64,000 nucleotides of DNA from Lysobacter stagni (GCF_030053425.1 NZ_JASGBI010000001.1:471001-535000); one strand, 5' to 3'. Positions 48,316 through 57,781 are shown, numbered from the stretch's first letter. Made by a program: numbers and translations. The notes: generated by a model from the letters alone, not told the origin.

Positions 48316-48779
48316 GCGACCTCCGCGGCGTGTATGCGTTCGCCAGCGTGGTCGCGCGAGGCCCCGCACGACAGTGCACACGGCGACCGGCCGACGGACG
48401 GACCACGCCACCGATGCCACCGCTTTCGGACGCGTCCGATGGGATGGCATCGACGGCGCACCGAATCTGGCGACGGCCGAATGCGAGTCCGGCCAGGCGT
48501 CGAAAGGGGGCGCCTCTTGTCATCATTTCCGGGCTGCCGCGCATGTCCTCGCGGCAGCCCTTTTTTTGCGATCGAACATCGCCTCGGGAGGCGCGCCACG
48601 CGCCGGTCGAGGCGAACGACTTTGCCGATTATGTCCAATGAGGACCGATCTCCACGCCTCCGTCGCATCCATGAACGGCCCGCTGAACGCATGGCGCGAC
48701 ACAGTGCGCAGTTCAGCCAATGTGCTCACCTCGCTTTCACAAGGCTGTTCGCAGCCTTCACGCACTTATGGAGGCGAGC
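48316..48779 (+). other. Intergenic region with an orphan terminator; candidate small RNA
   Basis: No gene supported in 464 bp. The plus-strand terminator at 48531-48567 has no plus-strand gene upstream (the preceding gene is on the minus strand), so a short RNA could start in 48316-48500. The final 200 bp should hold the promoter of the response regulator gene. Confidence 0.5.
48531..48567 (+). terminator. Strong orphan Rho-independent terminator
   Basis: Perfect 11-bp stem GGGCTGCCGCG / CGCGGCAGCCC with an 8-nt loop (CATGTCCT), then seven T. Only the plus strand has the T-run. Confidence 0.9.
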
Positions 48780-49550
48780 ATGAAGAACAACGGCGGTCTG
48801 ATTCTCATCGTTGAAGATCACCTGGCCATCGCGGAGATGGTCGGCGAGTACCTGGAGTCCCAAGGATACGAAGTGGACTTCGCCCGCGACGGAACGGACG
48901 CCCTGCGACTCACGCACGAAACCACCTACGACGCCATCGTCCTTGACCGCTCGCTGCCGCGCCTGGACGGACTGGACGTGTGTCGTCGCCTGCGCAAGGA
49001 CCAGCGCAGTGCCACGCCGATCCTCATGCTCACCGCGCGCGACACGCTGGACGACAAGGTCACCGGGCTGGAGGCTGGCGCCGACGATTACCTCACCAAG
49101 CCCTTCGCCATCCAGGAACTGGAAGCCCGAGTGCGCGCGCTGATCCGCCGCGACCGCAAGGCCATGGGCAGCGGCGTGCTGCGCGTGGCCGACCTGGTGC
49201 TGGATCCGGAAGCGATGACGGTGTTCCGCGCCGGCCAGGAGTTGCGCCTTTCGCCCACCGGCTTCCAGCTGCTGCACATCCTGATGCGCGAATCGCCGCG
49301 CGTGGTGTCGCGGCAGGAGATCGAGCGCGAGATCTGGCGCGGCGAGGCGCCGGATTCGGACACGCTGCGCAGCCACCTGTACAACCTGCGCAAGACCATC
49401 GACCGCCCGTTCGGAATCCCGCTGCTGCACACCATGCAGACCGCGGGCTACAAGGTGGCCGACCTGGGCCCGGCGCAGACGTCGTCCGCACGCGAATCCG
49501 AACGTCCCGCCACGCGCACGCCTCTCCCGCACGCGTCCGCACACGCCTGA
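48780..49550 (+). CDS. OmpR-type two-component response regulator
   Basis: This 256-residue regulator has a receiver domain (residues 6-120; acidic pocket VEDH, phosphorylated Asp56 in IVLDRSLP, Lys in DYLTKPFA). A winged-helix DNA-binding domain (about 138-235) shows SPTGFQLLHILMRESPRVVS, DTLRSHLYNLRKTIDRPFG and TMQTAGYKVAD. A Ser/Arg/Pro-rich tail follows. GGAGG is 5 nt before the ATG. The PAS histidine kinase encoded 740 bp away is its probable partner, but on the opposite strand. Confidence 0.93.
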   Translation: MKNNGGLILIVEDHLAIAEMVGEYLESQGYEVDFARDGTDALRLTHETTYDAIVLDRSLPRLDGLDVCRRLRKDQRSATPILMLTARDTLDDKVTGLEAGADDYLTKPFAIQELEARVRALIRRDRKAMGSGVLRVADLVLDPEAMTVFRAGQELRLSPTGFQLLHILMRESPRVVSRQEIEREIWRGEAPDSDTLRSHLYNLRKTIDRPFGIPLLHTMQTAGYKVADLGPAQTSSARESERPATRTPLPHASAHA

Positions 49551-49747
49551 TCACGCCGCGTCGTCGCCCCGGGGCGGCGGCGCGTTCCGGCAGAACAGCC
49601 AGCTTTCGCCTTCCCGAACGCCAGTGGATACGCGGCGGTCGCGCAGCTTAACCGCCGGAAACCACCCGACGGCGCAGCCGATGGTCGTCATCCGCGGGCA
49701 ACGCCATCGCGCCGTATCCTGTCGCACCGCACAGCGCGCGCACGACC

Positions 49748-50281
49748 ATGCACACCGAGTACGACCCCGACGACAACTTCGCCCGCGCGTTCCATCCGGA
49801 TGCGGACCTGGACGAAGATGCGGCTCTGGAAGCCGTGGCCTGGCAGTTCCTGCTGCTGGTGAATCCGGGAGACGAGGACGCGGCGCTGCTGCAGTTCGGC
49901 GCCGCCCGTGACGCGCTCGCCGAAGGAGGCGATCCGGTCGCCGTGCTGCGCGATGCGATCGACTGGAAGGCCGGCTTCCACATCCAGGACGACGATGCCA
50001 CCGGCCTGATCGAGGTGATGGACGAACTGGCCGCGCGCTTCAACCTGCGCATCGACTGGGGCGTGGAGGATGCCTTCGACGACGAGTTCCTCGCCGAGGC
50101 CGAGGTCCCCGCGCTCATCAACATCGCCTTCGACCGCCTGCGCGAACACCACTACACCCTGTGGACGTGGGAGACGGGAGAAGACACGCACGCCGGATGG
50201 ATTGCGTTGCAGCGCGACGACGAAGCCGTGCCGGCAGTGGCCGGCGCGCTCGGCTTCCACGTGCGTCCGGGCGCGGGCTGA
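49748..50281 (+). CDS. DUF6630 family protein
   Basis: This 177-residue acidic protein begins MHTEYDPDDNFARAFHPDAD and has WQFLLLVNPGDEDAALLQFG, DDDATGLIEVMDELAARFNL with RIDWGVEDAF, and HYTLWTWETGEDTHAGWIAL. This pattern matches DUF6630, soluble and of unknown function. It lies between the response regulator and the histidine kinase, with 6 bp to the convergent kinase stop. Confidence 0.8.
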   Translation: MHTEYDPDDNFARAFHPDADLDEDAALEAVAWQFLLLVNPGDEDAALLQFGAARDALAEGGDPVAVLRDAIDWKAGFHIQDDDATGLIEVMDELAARFNLRIDWGVEDAFDDEFLAEAEVPALINIAFDRLREHHYTLWTWETGEDTHAGWIALQRDDEAVPAVAGALGFHVRPGAG

Positions 50282-50287
50282 GGACGC

Positions 50288-51433
50288 TCAGCAGGCGCCG
50301 TTGCCGCGCGCGGGGAAACGGACGACGAACTGGCTGCCCTTGTCCAGGCCCTCGCTGCGCGCCTGCACGCTGCCGCCGTGCAGTTCGACGATCTGCTTCA
50401 CCAGCGCCAGCCCCAGGCCGAGGCCGAGCTTCGACCCCTTCAACCGCGGCAAGGTGAACATCTCGAACAGCGTTTCCAGGTGGTCCGGGCTGATACCGAC
50501 ACCTTCGTCGGACACACGCACGATCGCATCGGAACCCTCCAGCGTTCCGCTCACCCAGATGCGGCCGGGCTCGGGTGTATAGCGCAGCGCGTTGGTGACG
50601 AGGTTCACGATGACCTGCTGCATGCGCATGCGGTCCACCTGCACTTCGATGTCGGACGCCGGAACGAGGATGCGCACCGGTCGTTCGTCCTGGTCCATCT
50701 GGTGACGCGCGATGTCCACCGATATCTCCAGCAGCTCGCCCAGTCCCATCTTGGTGTATTCCAGGCTGACGTTTCCGAAGCTGATGCGGCTGTGCTGGAC
50801 CAGGTCCTCGATCAGGCGCACGGCCAGCGAGACGTTGCGCGTGATGATGCGCACCGGCTCTTCGAACTTCGGATCGTCCTCGCTTCGCTGCATCATCAGT
50901 GCCGCCGCCAGGCTGATGCCCGACAACGGATTGCGCAGTTCGTGCGCCATCAGCGCGATCGCCGCGCTCTTTGCCTCGCTGGATTCCGTCGCCGCGATCG
51001 CGCGCTCGCGATTGGCTTCCAGCTGCATCTTCACTTCGGTGAGGTCGCGGAACAACTTGAGGTAGCTGCAGCACGGCATCTCCTCGCCCAGATACACCAT
51101 CACCCCCGAAGCCCAGAAGCGCGAACGGTCCAGGCGACGCAGCCAGCGGTCGTAGGACGCCGTGCCGCGATGCCGCGCCTCCAGCCGTTCGTGGTCGGGA
51201 ATGCCAGCCATCGCGTCGCGACGGGTGAAGAAGCGCGCGATCGGGGAACCGATCAACCCCCCGGGCACCGCGCCCAGGATGATCTCGGCGCCTGCATTGG
51301 TCCAGGTCACTTCGCCGTCGCTGTCCAGCAACATGACTGCGTGTTCCGGCGAACGGACGGCGAACGCCCAGAGCATGTCCTTGATGACCTGCCCGTCGAT
51401 CGCCGGTGACTGCACTTCGCTGGGTATCGCCAT
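50288..51433 (-). CDS. PAS-domain sensor histidine kinase, cytoplasmic
   Basis: This 381-residue kinase has a PAS domain (about 25-135, MLLDSDGEVTWTNAGAEIIL), HisKA with His164 in LMAHELRNPLSGIS, and HATPase_c (N box NLVTNALRYTPE; G1 VSDEGVGISPDH; G2 GLGLGLALVKQIVE). No membrane segment is visible, so it senses an intracellular signal. CC at 121-122 in the PAS could be a redox or metal site, by inference. Probably pairs with the nearby OmpR-type regulator. Confidence 0.92.
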   Translation of the reverse strand: MAIPSEVQSPAIDGQVIKDMLWAFAVRSPEHAVMLLDSDGEVTWTNAGAEIILGAVPGGLIGSPIARFFTRRDAMAGIPDHERLEARHRGTASYDRWLRRLDRSRFWASGVMVYLGEEMPCCSYLKLFRDLTEVKMQLEANRERAIAATESSEAKSAAIALMAHELRNPLSGISLAAALMMQRSEDDPKFEEPVRIITRNVSLAVRLIEDLVQHSRISFGNVSLEYTKMGLGELLEISVDIARHQMDQDERPVRILVPASDIEVQVDRMRMQQVIVNLVTNALRYTPEPGRIWVSGTLEGSDAIVRVSDEGVGISPDHLETLFEMFTLPRLKGSKLGLGLGLALVKQIVELHGGSVQARSEGLDKGSQFVVRFPARGNGAC

Positions 51434-51590
51434 GACCTCATGACTCCCGCGCAAGCTACGGCGCAGTGTGCGCCCGCCCCTACGCCGTGGCGTGAAGGAC
51501 ATCGCCGGGAAATCCAGCACTGCCGCGCGGCATGTTTCAATGCTGCAACGCGCCGCGAGCCCCGCCGGCGTCGTCGCCGGGGACCCGCCG

Positions 51591-52814
51591 ATGCTTCGAT
51601 ACGCCTTCGCCGTCTTCGCCGCACTGGGATGCCTGGCGTCGCCGCCGCTGCATGCGGCCGGACCGACGGCGTGGGTGCGCGTCGCCTTCGATCGGGACGG
51701 CGTCGTGTCGGCACGCGCCGACGGGTTCGCCGACGTCGCGGCGCAGCGCCGCATCACCGTGGACGACCCGGTGCGCATCGCCTCCCTTTCGAAGTTCGTG
51801 GTGGCCCTCGGTGCGATGCGGCTGGTCGAACAGGGGAAGCTCGATCTCGACGCAGACCTGTCTCCACTGCTGGGCTGGCGCCTTCGTCATCCCGCATTCC
51901 CGGATGTGCCGATCACCCTGCGCCTGCTGCTTTCCCACCGGGCCGGTCTCACCGACGACGCGGGTTACTACGCGGTGCCGCTGGACGGCGCCCTGAAGGA
52001 CGTCACCGACGACCCGCGCGCCTGGGACACCGCACACGCTCCCGGCACGTTCTTCCGCTACGCCAACCTCGATTTTCCGCTGGTCGCGTCGGCCATGGAG
52101 AAGGCGACAGGCGAGCGCTTCGACCGTCTCATCGACCGCCTGGTGCTGCGCCCGCTGAAGCTGGATGCCTGCTTCAACTGGACGACATGCAACGCGGCCA
52201 CCGTCGCGCGTGCGGTCGTGCTGTACGACGTCAATCGCATGCCGATCCGCGACGACCTGCACGGACAGTCACCGGAGTGCCCGGTGAATCGCGCGACGCA
52301 CGGTGGATGCGATCTGTCGCAGTGGCAGGCCGGGCGCAATGGCGCGCTGTTCTCGCCGCAGGGTGGGCTGCGCATCTCCGCCTCGGGCCTGGCGACGCTG
52401 GGCCGACTGCTGCTCGGCGACGGCGAGGTGGACGGCGTTCGCCTGCTCTCGCGTGCGTCGATGCGAACGCTGATCGGACCGGAATGGACGTACAGCGACG
52501 GCAACGGCGTCACCGCGGAGGAGGACGACAGCAGTCAGGCGCAGCGCGGCTTCTTCTGTCGCTACGGACTGGCCGTGCAGACGTTGGCGACGTCGCGCGA
52601 AGGCTGCCGCGACGATCCCTTCGGCGATGGCGTGGCGCGCGTCGGCCACGCCGGATCGGCCTATGGCCTGCTCTCGGGCCTGTGGGTGGACCGCACGCGC
52701 GGAACGGGCGTTGCCTACTTCGTGACCGGATTGCCGGACGCGGCGCGCGGTACGCAGTCCGCATTCACCGCCGCGGAGGAAGCGCTCGCGCGTGGCGAAG
52801 CGCCGACGCGCTGA
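51591..52814 (+). CDS. Exported serine hydrolase, class C beta-lactamase family
   Basis: This 407-residue protein starts with a signal peptide (YAFAVFAALGCLASPPLHA). The fold is that of class C beta-lactamases and DD-peptidases: SxxK in IASLSKFVVALG (Ser65, Lys68), YxN in FFRYANLDFPLVAS and the third-motif equivalent HAG in VGHAGSAYGLLSG. Hydrolysis of beta-lactams cannot be assumed; many such proteins are esterases. Divergent from the kinase gene by 157 bp. Confidence 0.88.
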   Translation: MLRYAFAVFAALGCLASPPLHAAGPTAWVRVAFDRDGVVSARADGFADVAAQRRITVDDPVRIASLSKFVVALGAMRLVEQGKLDLDADLSPLLGWRLRHPAFPDVPITLRLLLSHRAGLTDDAGYYAVPLDGALKDVTDDPRAWDTAHAPGTFFRYANLDFPLVASAMEKATGERFDRLIDRLVLRPLKLDACFNWTTCNAATVARAVVLYDVNRMPIRDDLHGQSPECPVNRATHGGCDLSQWQAGRNGALFSPQGGLRISASGLATLGRLLLGDGEVDGVRLLSRASMRTLIGPEWTYSDGNGVTAEEDDSSQAQRGFFCRYGLAVQTLATSREGCRDDPFGDGVARVGHAGSAYGLLSGLWVDRTRGTGVAYFVTGLPDAARGTQSAFTAAEEALARGEAPTR

Positions 52815-52817
52815 AGG

Positions 52818-54035
52818 CTAGTCGCATTCGCCCAGTACGAGCGCCGGGCGCTGCTGCTCGCGGCGTGCCAGCGCATACACCAGCAATCCGCCGACCGCAG
52901 TCATGGCACCGACCACACCGGTGGAGGTCCAGCCGTAGCCGGCGGTGATCGCCATGCCGCCCAGCCATGGGCCGAGCGCGTTGGCGGCGTTGAACGCGGA
53001 ATGGTTGGAGGCGGCCGCCAGCGTCTGTGCTTCGCGCGCCACGTCCATCAGGTGCGCCTGCAGGATGGTCGCCAGCGCGCCCATCGTGCCCACCGCCAGC
53101 ACGGCGGGCAGCACCGTCCACACCGAACGCGCGGCCAGCGGCCACAGCAACAGGATCGCGATCGACCACAGCAGCACCGCCGGTACCGCGCGGAACTGCA
53201 GGCGATCGAACAACCAGCCGCCACCCAGCGTGCCGAGGATGCCGCCGATGCCGAAGGCCATCAGTCCGAACGGTACGAACGACTCGCGCACGCCAGTCAC
53301 GTGCACCAGCGTCGGCGACAGATAGCTGAAGACGCAGAACATGCCGGCAAAACCGATCGCGCCGATGCCCAGCGCCAGCCATACCGGCCTGCGGTTGAAG
53401 TCGCGCAACTCGCGCAGCGCATCCGGGCGCGGCGCATGCATGCCCGGCGGCAGCACTCGCATGGTCATGGCCACCGTGGCCAGCGCGATCACCGACACCA
53501 CCGCGAACGCCCAACGCCAACCGACCGACTGCCCCAGCCACGTCGCAAGCGGGTTGCCCACCAGCAACGAGATCGACAGGCCCAGCATCACCCGACCCAC
53601 CGCGGCACCGCGCTGCTCCGGTGGGCTGATGCGTGCGGCCACCAGCGCGGCGATGCCGAAGTACGCGCCGTGCGGCAGGCCGGCGACGAAGCGCGCCAGC
53701 ATCAGTGAGTGGTACCCCGGCGCAAGTGCGCTGGCGAGATTGCCCAGGGCATAGAAGCCCATCAGCGCCAGCAGCAGACTGCGGCGGGACAGCTTCGCCC
53801 CAAGGATCGCCAGCACCGGCGCCCCGACCACCACACCCAGCGCATAGGCGCTGATGACATGGCCCACCTGCGGCTCGGTGACGCCCAGGCCGCGGGCGAT
53901 CTCGGTGATCAGGCCCATCACCACGAACTCGCTGGTGCCGATGGCGAAACCACCCATCGCCAGGGCGAAGAGGATCAGGGTGACTTGGCGCGGCGACAGG
54001 ACCGGCGGCGCGGAGGCGTGGGAGGACGAGGACAT
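52818..54035 (-). CDS. MFS efflux transporter (AraJ/PbuE-like)
   Basis: This 405-residue inner membrane protein has twelve predicted helices. Motif A-like GAKLSRRSLLLALMGFYALG and early GGFAIGTSEFVVMGLITEIA mark the arabinose/purine efflux subfamily (DHA1). SARFVAGLPHGAYFGIAAL-like stretch follows. The start MSSSSHASAPPVLSPRQVTL at 54035 is the best. The substrate may be a sugar, purine or drug. Confidence 0.88.
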   Translation of the reverse strand: MSSSSHASAPPVLSPRQVTLILFALAMGGFAIGTSEFVVMGLITEIARGLGVTEPQVGHVISAYALGVVVGAPVLAILGAKLSRRSLLLALMGFYALGNLASALAPGYHSLMLARFVAGLPHGAYFGIAALVAARISPPEQRGAAVGRVMLGLSISLLVGNPLATWLGQSVGWRWAFAVVSVIALATVAMTMRVLPPGMHAPRPDALRELRDFNRRPVWLALGIGAIGFAGMFCVFSYLSPTLVHVTGVRESFVPFGLMAFGIGGILGTLGGGWLFDRLQFRAVPAVLLWSIAILLLWPLAARSVWTVLPAVLAVGTMGALATILQAHLMDVAREAQTLAAASNHSAFNAANALGPWLGGMAITAGYGWTSTGVVGAMTAVGGLLVYALARREQQRPALVLGECD

Positions 54036-54125
54036 GGCGCCATTATTGTGCATTGCAGCATGTGAAGCGACCGCAACCGCGCCGGCACAGCGTTGCGCCC
54101 ATGGAACCGCGGCTAGAGTGCCCGC

Positions 54126-54530
54126 ATGACCGGCCTGCCGCCCGCCGCTGCCGCGATCGCCGCCGACGCCCTCCTCGTGCTGCACGTGGGCATCGTCGCC
54201 TTCGTCGTGCTGGGTGCGGTCGCCATCCCCATCGGCGCGTGGCGCGGCTGGCGCTGGATACGCCGGTTCCGGTGGCGCCTGGCCCACGTCCTGCTGATGG
54301 GCTTCATCGCCGCACAGGCGTGGCTGGGTGCGCTGTGCCCGCTGACGATCTGGGAGCAGGCCCTGCGGCGGCGCGCCGGGCAGCCGGTGTACGCCGAATC
54401 GTTCATCGAGCACTGGCTGTCCCGGCTGATCTTCTTCCAGGCCCCGTGGTGGGCATTCGTCGCCGCCTACACGGTGTTCGCCGGGCTGGTCGTGCTGGCC
54501 TGGGTGAAGGTGCCGCCGAAGCGCCGGTGA
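54126..54530 (+). CDS. DUF2784 family membrane protein
   Basis: This 134-residue protein has four predicted helices with family marks LLVLHVGIVAFVVLGAVAIP, AQAWLGALCPLTIWEQALRR and YAESFIEHWLSRLIFFQAPW. Function unknown. Divergent from the MFS gene by 90 bp and convergent with the DUF1254 gene by 25 bp. Confidence 0.85.
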   Translation: MTGLPPAAAAIAADALLVLHVGIVAFVVLGAVAIPIGAWRGWRWIRRFRWRLAHVLLMGFIAAQAWLGALCPLTIWEQALRRRAGQPVYAESFIEHWLSRLIFFQAPWWAFVAAYTVFAGLVVLAWVKVPPKRR

Positions 54531-54555
54531 GACCTGACCTCCGCGGCGCAGCCCT

Positions 54556-56076
54556 TCATTGCATCGGTTCGACCTTCGGCGGTGACCACGTGCCATCGAG
54601 GATGGCGGCGTCGGGCCAGTAGGTGCGCACGTACAGCGAGAACGGCTTGCCCTTCGGGGATGGCAGCCAGTTGGCGCGCTGCGACGGATCGGTCGGCGCG
54701 TCCGCCTGCACGTAGATGGTGGTGGTGCCATCCGCATTCGCCACCAGGTCCTTGTTCTTGGTGCCGACCGAGTAGCGGTCGATCTCGTTCGGCGCGAAGA
54801 AGTGCTGCGCGTCGTACAGCGTCAGCGACCAGAAGCCCTTCACGGGCGGCCCGCCCTTGGCGAAGGTCACCGTGTAGCGTTTTCCGCCGTCCAGGCGCGC
54901 GCCATTCGAATCCAGGTCCTGATAGAAGTAGGTGGCTTCGTTGGGCTTGTTGACGAAGATGTTGGACTTGGCCACCGCCGTGCGCGTGAAGTAGTCGGTG
55001 CCGAACTTCGCGCCGTTGCGCACGGTGCTCCAGTTCCCGGCCAGCGGAATGCCGAAGTTGCGGAACTCCAGCAATGGCGCGATGAGTTCCTTCTCGGTGC
55101 GAACGGCTTCGTCGGTGATGGCGGCCCGGATCGCAGGGTCGCGTTTCGCGGCCTCGACCAGCGAAAGCGCCTTGGCGTATTGCGCCTGCTCGCCCGGCAA
55201 CGGCGTCGTGTCCGCGAGCACCGCGGGCAATTCATCCCAGAATGTCTTCGGGTCGACCTTGGGTGCCTCGCTTCCGTCGGGTTGCGGCGGCGGGGCCGGG
55301 AAGTCCGGTGTCCCGGTCCAATCGCGCGTTTTCATCTTCCCGTCGAACTTCGACAGCGGATACATGTCGATCTGGTTGATCAACGGCTGTACCGCCTTGC
55401 GATCCTCCGCCGTGGCATCGAGGAAGACACGCGGGATCACGTAGCCGCTGTTGGTGCCGCTACGGAATACACGCGCGATGCCCTTGGGGGTTTCGCCTTT
55501 CCATCCGGGGCCGACCAGCAGGTAGAAGCCCGGCTTCGTGTCGTACATCTTGCCCAGGTCGACAAAACTGTCGGTGCGCGTATCGACGATCTGATAGACC
55601 CAGAAGCGGTCGCCGAAATCAGGCACCTGGATGACGACCGGTTCGACGTCCAGCGCCAGCGGCCCACCGCCATACACGACATCCTGATTGGGGCATGCCA
55701 CTTCGCGCTGGCTTGGCGCGACGTAGTCGGTCAGCATGCTCAGGCTGTTCGGCGGGGCCGCGGGCAACACGCCGCCGAGTCTTCCGGGCCCAGGCAAACT
55801 CTGGAAATTGACGCGGCGGTTGTAGGTATTGGCCAGCGTCCAGGCCCAGAAATACACGTCCCGCGCGGCCGCGCGCGCATAGGCTTCCGTGAGCCGGGTG
55901 CCGGCGGCAGGACCCGCCGGCTGCGGCGCTGCCTCTGCCGGCGCTGACGCGGACGGAGTGACGGCCGACGCCGGTGCATCCGGCTGCGACGGCGTCTGCG
56001 ATGGTGTCGTACGTGTGCATGCACCCACCAGAAGCAGGGCGATCATGCCCGCCAGAAGGTTGCGAACGGACGGCAT
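54556..56076 (-). CDS. DUF1254/DUF1214 lipoprotein
   Basis: This 506-residue protein has a lipobox (LVGAC, Cys20), a Pro/Ala linker to about residue 60, a DUF1254 domain (about 65-180, with DVYFWAWTLANTYNRRVNFQ and SMLTDYVAPSQREVACPNQD) and a C-terminal DUF1214 domain (PPVKGFWSLTLYDAQHFFAP, NRYSVGTK-type end, FSLYVRTYWPDAAILDGTW). DUF1254/1214 proteins are widespread, of unknown role. It probably sits in the periplasm attached to a membrane. Confidence 0.88.
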   Translation of the reverse strand: MPSVRNLLAGMIALLLVGACTRTTPSQTPSQPDAPASAVTPSASAPAEAAPQPAGPAAGTRLTEAYARAAARDVYFWAWTLANTYNRRVNFQSLPGPGRLGGVLPAAPPNSLSMLTDYVAPSQREVACPNQDVVYGGGPLALDVEPVVIQVPDFGDRFWVYQIVDTRTDSFVDLGKMYDTKPGFYLLVGPGWKGETPKGIARVFRSGTNSGYVIPRVFLDATAEDRKAVQPLINQIDMYPLSKFDGKMKTRDWTGTPDFPAPPPQPDGSEAPKVDPKTFWDELPAVLADTTPLPGEQAQYAKALSLVEAAKRDPAIRAAITDEAVRTEKELIAPLLEFRNFGIPLAGNWSTVRNGAKFGTDYFTRTAVAKSNIFVNKPNEATYFYQDLDSNGARLDGGKRYTVTFAKGGPPVKGFWSLTLYDAQHFFAPNEIDRYSVGTKNKDLVANADGTTTIYVQADAPTDPSQRANWLPSPKGKPFSLYVRTYWPDAAILDGTWSPPKVEPMQ

Positions 56077-56283
56077 CGGCACGGGATTCCTCCGCGAACT
56101 GTCACGGGAGTGGCGAGCATGCGCTGCGATGGAGTGAAAATCCGGTAAACGATTGGCCCGGACTTTCCGGACCCGCGTTCTAGACGGAGCGTTCGGTGCG
56201 TAGATCGAACTCGAATCGCGAGTGTCCACTACTCGCCAAGAAGCGGATGGCGGGCATTGAAGGCGCGGCATCGAGGCGATGCT

Positions 56284-56313
56284 AATGTTCGCTTTCGACC
56301 CAACGCGGACGTC
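56284..56313. repeat. Palindrome unit type 1, copy 1
   Basis: AATGTTCGCTTTCGACCC followed by AACGCGGACGTC: the TGTCCGCTTTCGACCC-type palindrome with partial right arm. It lies 55 bp before the small 60-residue gene. Confidence 0.8.
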
Positions 56314-56367
56314 GTAACGGCGCGGGGGCTTCGGACAGATACTGCATCAAATTATCAAGGGGCCCAG

Positions 56368-56550
56368 ATGAAGAGCAGACCATTTCGCATCCTGTTCGGT
56401 GCTGCAGGATTCGGCATGATTGGTCTGATTTGCTGCGTTCTTCTGCTGTTGGCCCTGGCGGGACCCGACACCGCCATCCGCTGGTGGTATGCCGGCTATT
56501 GGCTCTCTTTTGCGATCGGCTTGCCCATCTGCATGAGGTACATGAAATAG
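56368..56550 (+). CDS. Small two-helix membrane protein in a palindrome-flanked unit
   Basis: This 60-residue protein (MKSRPFRILFGAAGFGMIGL) has two membrane helices (about 8-32 and 42-56) and ends ICMRYMK. Its base composition is less GC-rich than the neighbours (for example the TCATCAAATTATCAAGG leader). An AAGGGG lies 8 nt before the ATG. It is bracketed by type 1 and type 2 palindromes (56284-56313; 56557-56586). No family known. Confidence 0.65.
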   Translation: MKSRPFRILFGAAGFGMIGLICCVLLLLALAGPDTAIRWWYAGYWLSFAIGLPICMRYMK

Positions 56551-56556
56551 GCGTCG

Positions 56557-56586
56557 AACGTCCGATTCTGGCCGGGAGCGGACGTT
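56557..56586. repeat. Palindrome unit type 2, copy 1
   Basis: AACGTCCG and CGGACGTT flank ATTCTGGCCGGGAG. 8-bp perfect arms. It begins 7 bp past the small gene's stop and resembles the unit at 63588-63617. Confidence 0.8.
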
Positions 56587-56795
56587 CAACTGGCCAGGGA
56601 CGGGATCAGCGCCAGCGACTCGTACTGGGCATTCGGAGTCAGCAAGGAGCCTGGCGCGAGGATGTCGTCAGGGGCCTTCCTCGGACAGGAAGATCAGTGG
56701 GCTGGCAAAGGTGGCTTACCGGCCCGCCAGGCACTTCCTCCAGCGCCGCCCCGCTACGAAGATGGACGGCTACGGCGAAGGGGAGCCCAGGGACA

Positions 56796-57725
56796 ATGGA
56801 ACAGGTGAGCGGACAACACTCCGGACACGGCAGGTGGCAGCGCCTGCGCGCCGCCGCCCGGATGCTGGGGTCGCTGCTGCTCGGCGCGACGGCGATCTTC
56901 GGTGCCGTGCTCATCTTCCGGCAGGGCCTGTTGCCACTCATCGACGCCGCGTTCCATCCGACGGCGCAGGTGCTCAGTGCGATCAGGCGCGTCGGCATCC
57001 TGCTGGCGGCGGTGTTGGCGTACTGGGCATACGTGCGCTGGCATGAGAAGCGCGAGGCGACCGAGCTGCAGCTGCAGCCATTGCGGCTGGTGCTCGCTGG
57101 CATGGGCGGTGCTGCCATGGTGGGACTGCCGATCGCCGCGCTGTTCGCGCTGGGCGCATACGAAGCAGTCGCGCTGCGCGGTTTCTCGTCCGCGTTGCTG
57201 GGCGTGGCGGGCGTGATTTTCGTCGCGGCAACGCTCGAAGAACTCGTGTATCGCTGCCTTCTGTTCCGCGTGATGGAACGCAGCTTCGGAACGGCGTGGG
57301 CGCTGGCGATACAGGCCGGCGTGTTCGCCCTGGAGCACCTGGGCAACGTCGAGCAGGGCGGCGCGGGCGATGTGACGACGATGCTGGTGTCGGTGACCTT
57401 GCTGGGATTGCTCTGGGGCGGCTTGTTCGTGCTGACACGCAACCTGTGGGTGGTGGCCGCGCATCACGCCGCATGGAACTTCACCATCCTGCTGAGCGGC
57501 GTGCCGCTCTCCGGCATCGAGGACTGGCGAACGCTGGCACCTGTTGAAAGCCGCCTCGTCGGCCCCCAGTGGCTGACCGGCGGCATGTTCGGCCCGGAAA
57601 GCTCGCTGCTTGTGATCGCGCTGATCACCGTCGCAGTCGTGCTGTTGTTGCGCTTGGGGCGGCGACGCGGGGCGTTCGTCCGCGCGCGGTTCGGCACCAT
57701 TGACGTCGGTGGAGCGCGTCCGTAA
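56796..57725 (+). CDS. CPBP family intramembrane metalloprotease
   Basis: This 309-residue protein has about eight membrane helices and the CPBP (Abi/CAAX) motifs: EELVYRCLLFR (Glu148, Glu149, Arg153), FALEHLGNVEQG with the first His, and WVVAAHHAAWNFTILLS with a His. The family includes prenyl-protein proteases, bacteriocin-immunity proteins and membrane proteases; the exact substrate is unknown here. Start at 56796 chosen by AGGGAC position. It sits between palindrome-flanked units. Confidence 0.86.
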   Translation: MEQVSGQHSGHGRWQRLRAAARMLGSLLLGATAIFGAVLIFRQGLLPLIDAAFHPTAQVLSAIRRVGILLAAVLAYWAYVRWHEKREATELQLQPLRLVLAGMGGAAMVGLPIAALFALGAYEAVALRGFSSALLGVAGVIFVAATLEELVYRCLLFRVMERSFGTAWALAIQAGVFALEHLGNVEQGGAGDVTTMLVSVTLLGLLWGGLFVLTRNLWVVAAHHAAWNFTILLSGVPLSGIEDWRTLAPVESRLVGPQWLTGGMFGPESSLLVIALITVAVVLLLRLGRRRGAFVRARFGTIDVGGARP

Positions 57726-57743
57726 CGCCGGCTAGATGGTGCT

Positions 57744-57773
57744 AATGTCCGCTTTCGACCCGAAGCGGACATC
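57744..57773. repeat. Palindrome unit type 1, copy 2
   Basis: ATGTCCGCTT pairs with AAGCGGACAT around TCGACCCG (10-bp perfect arms; 57745-57772). It lies 8 bp before the next small gene. Confidence 0.85.
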
Positions 57774-57781
57774 CTCTGTCG

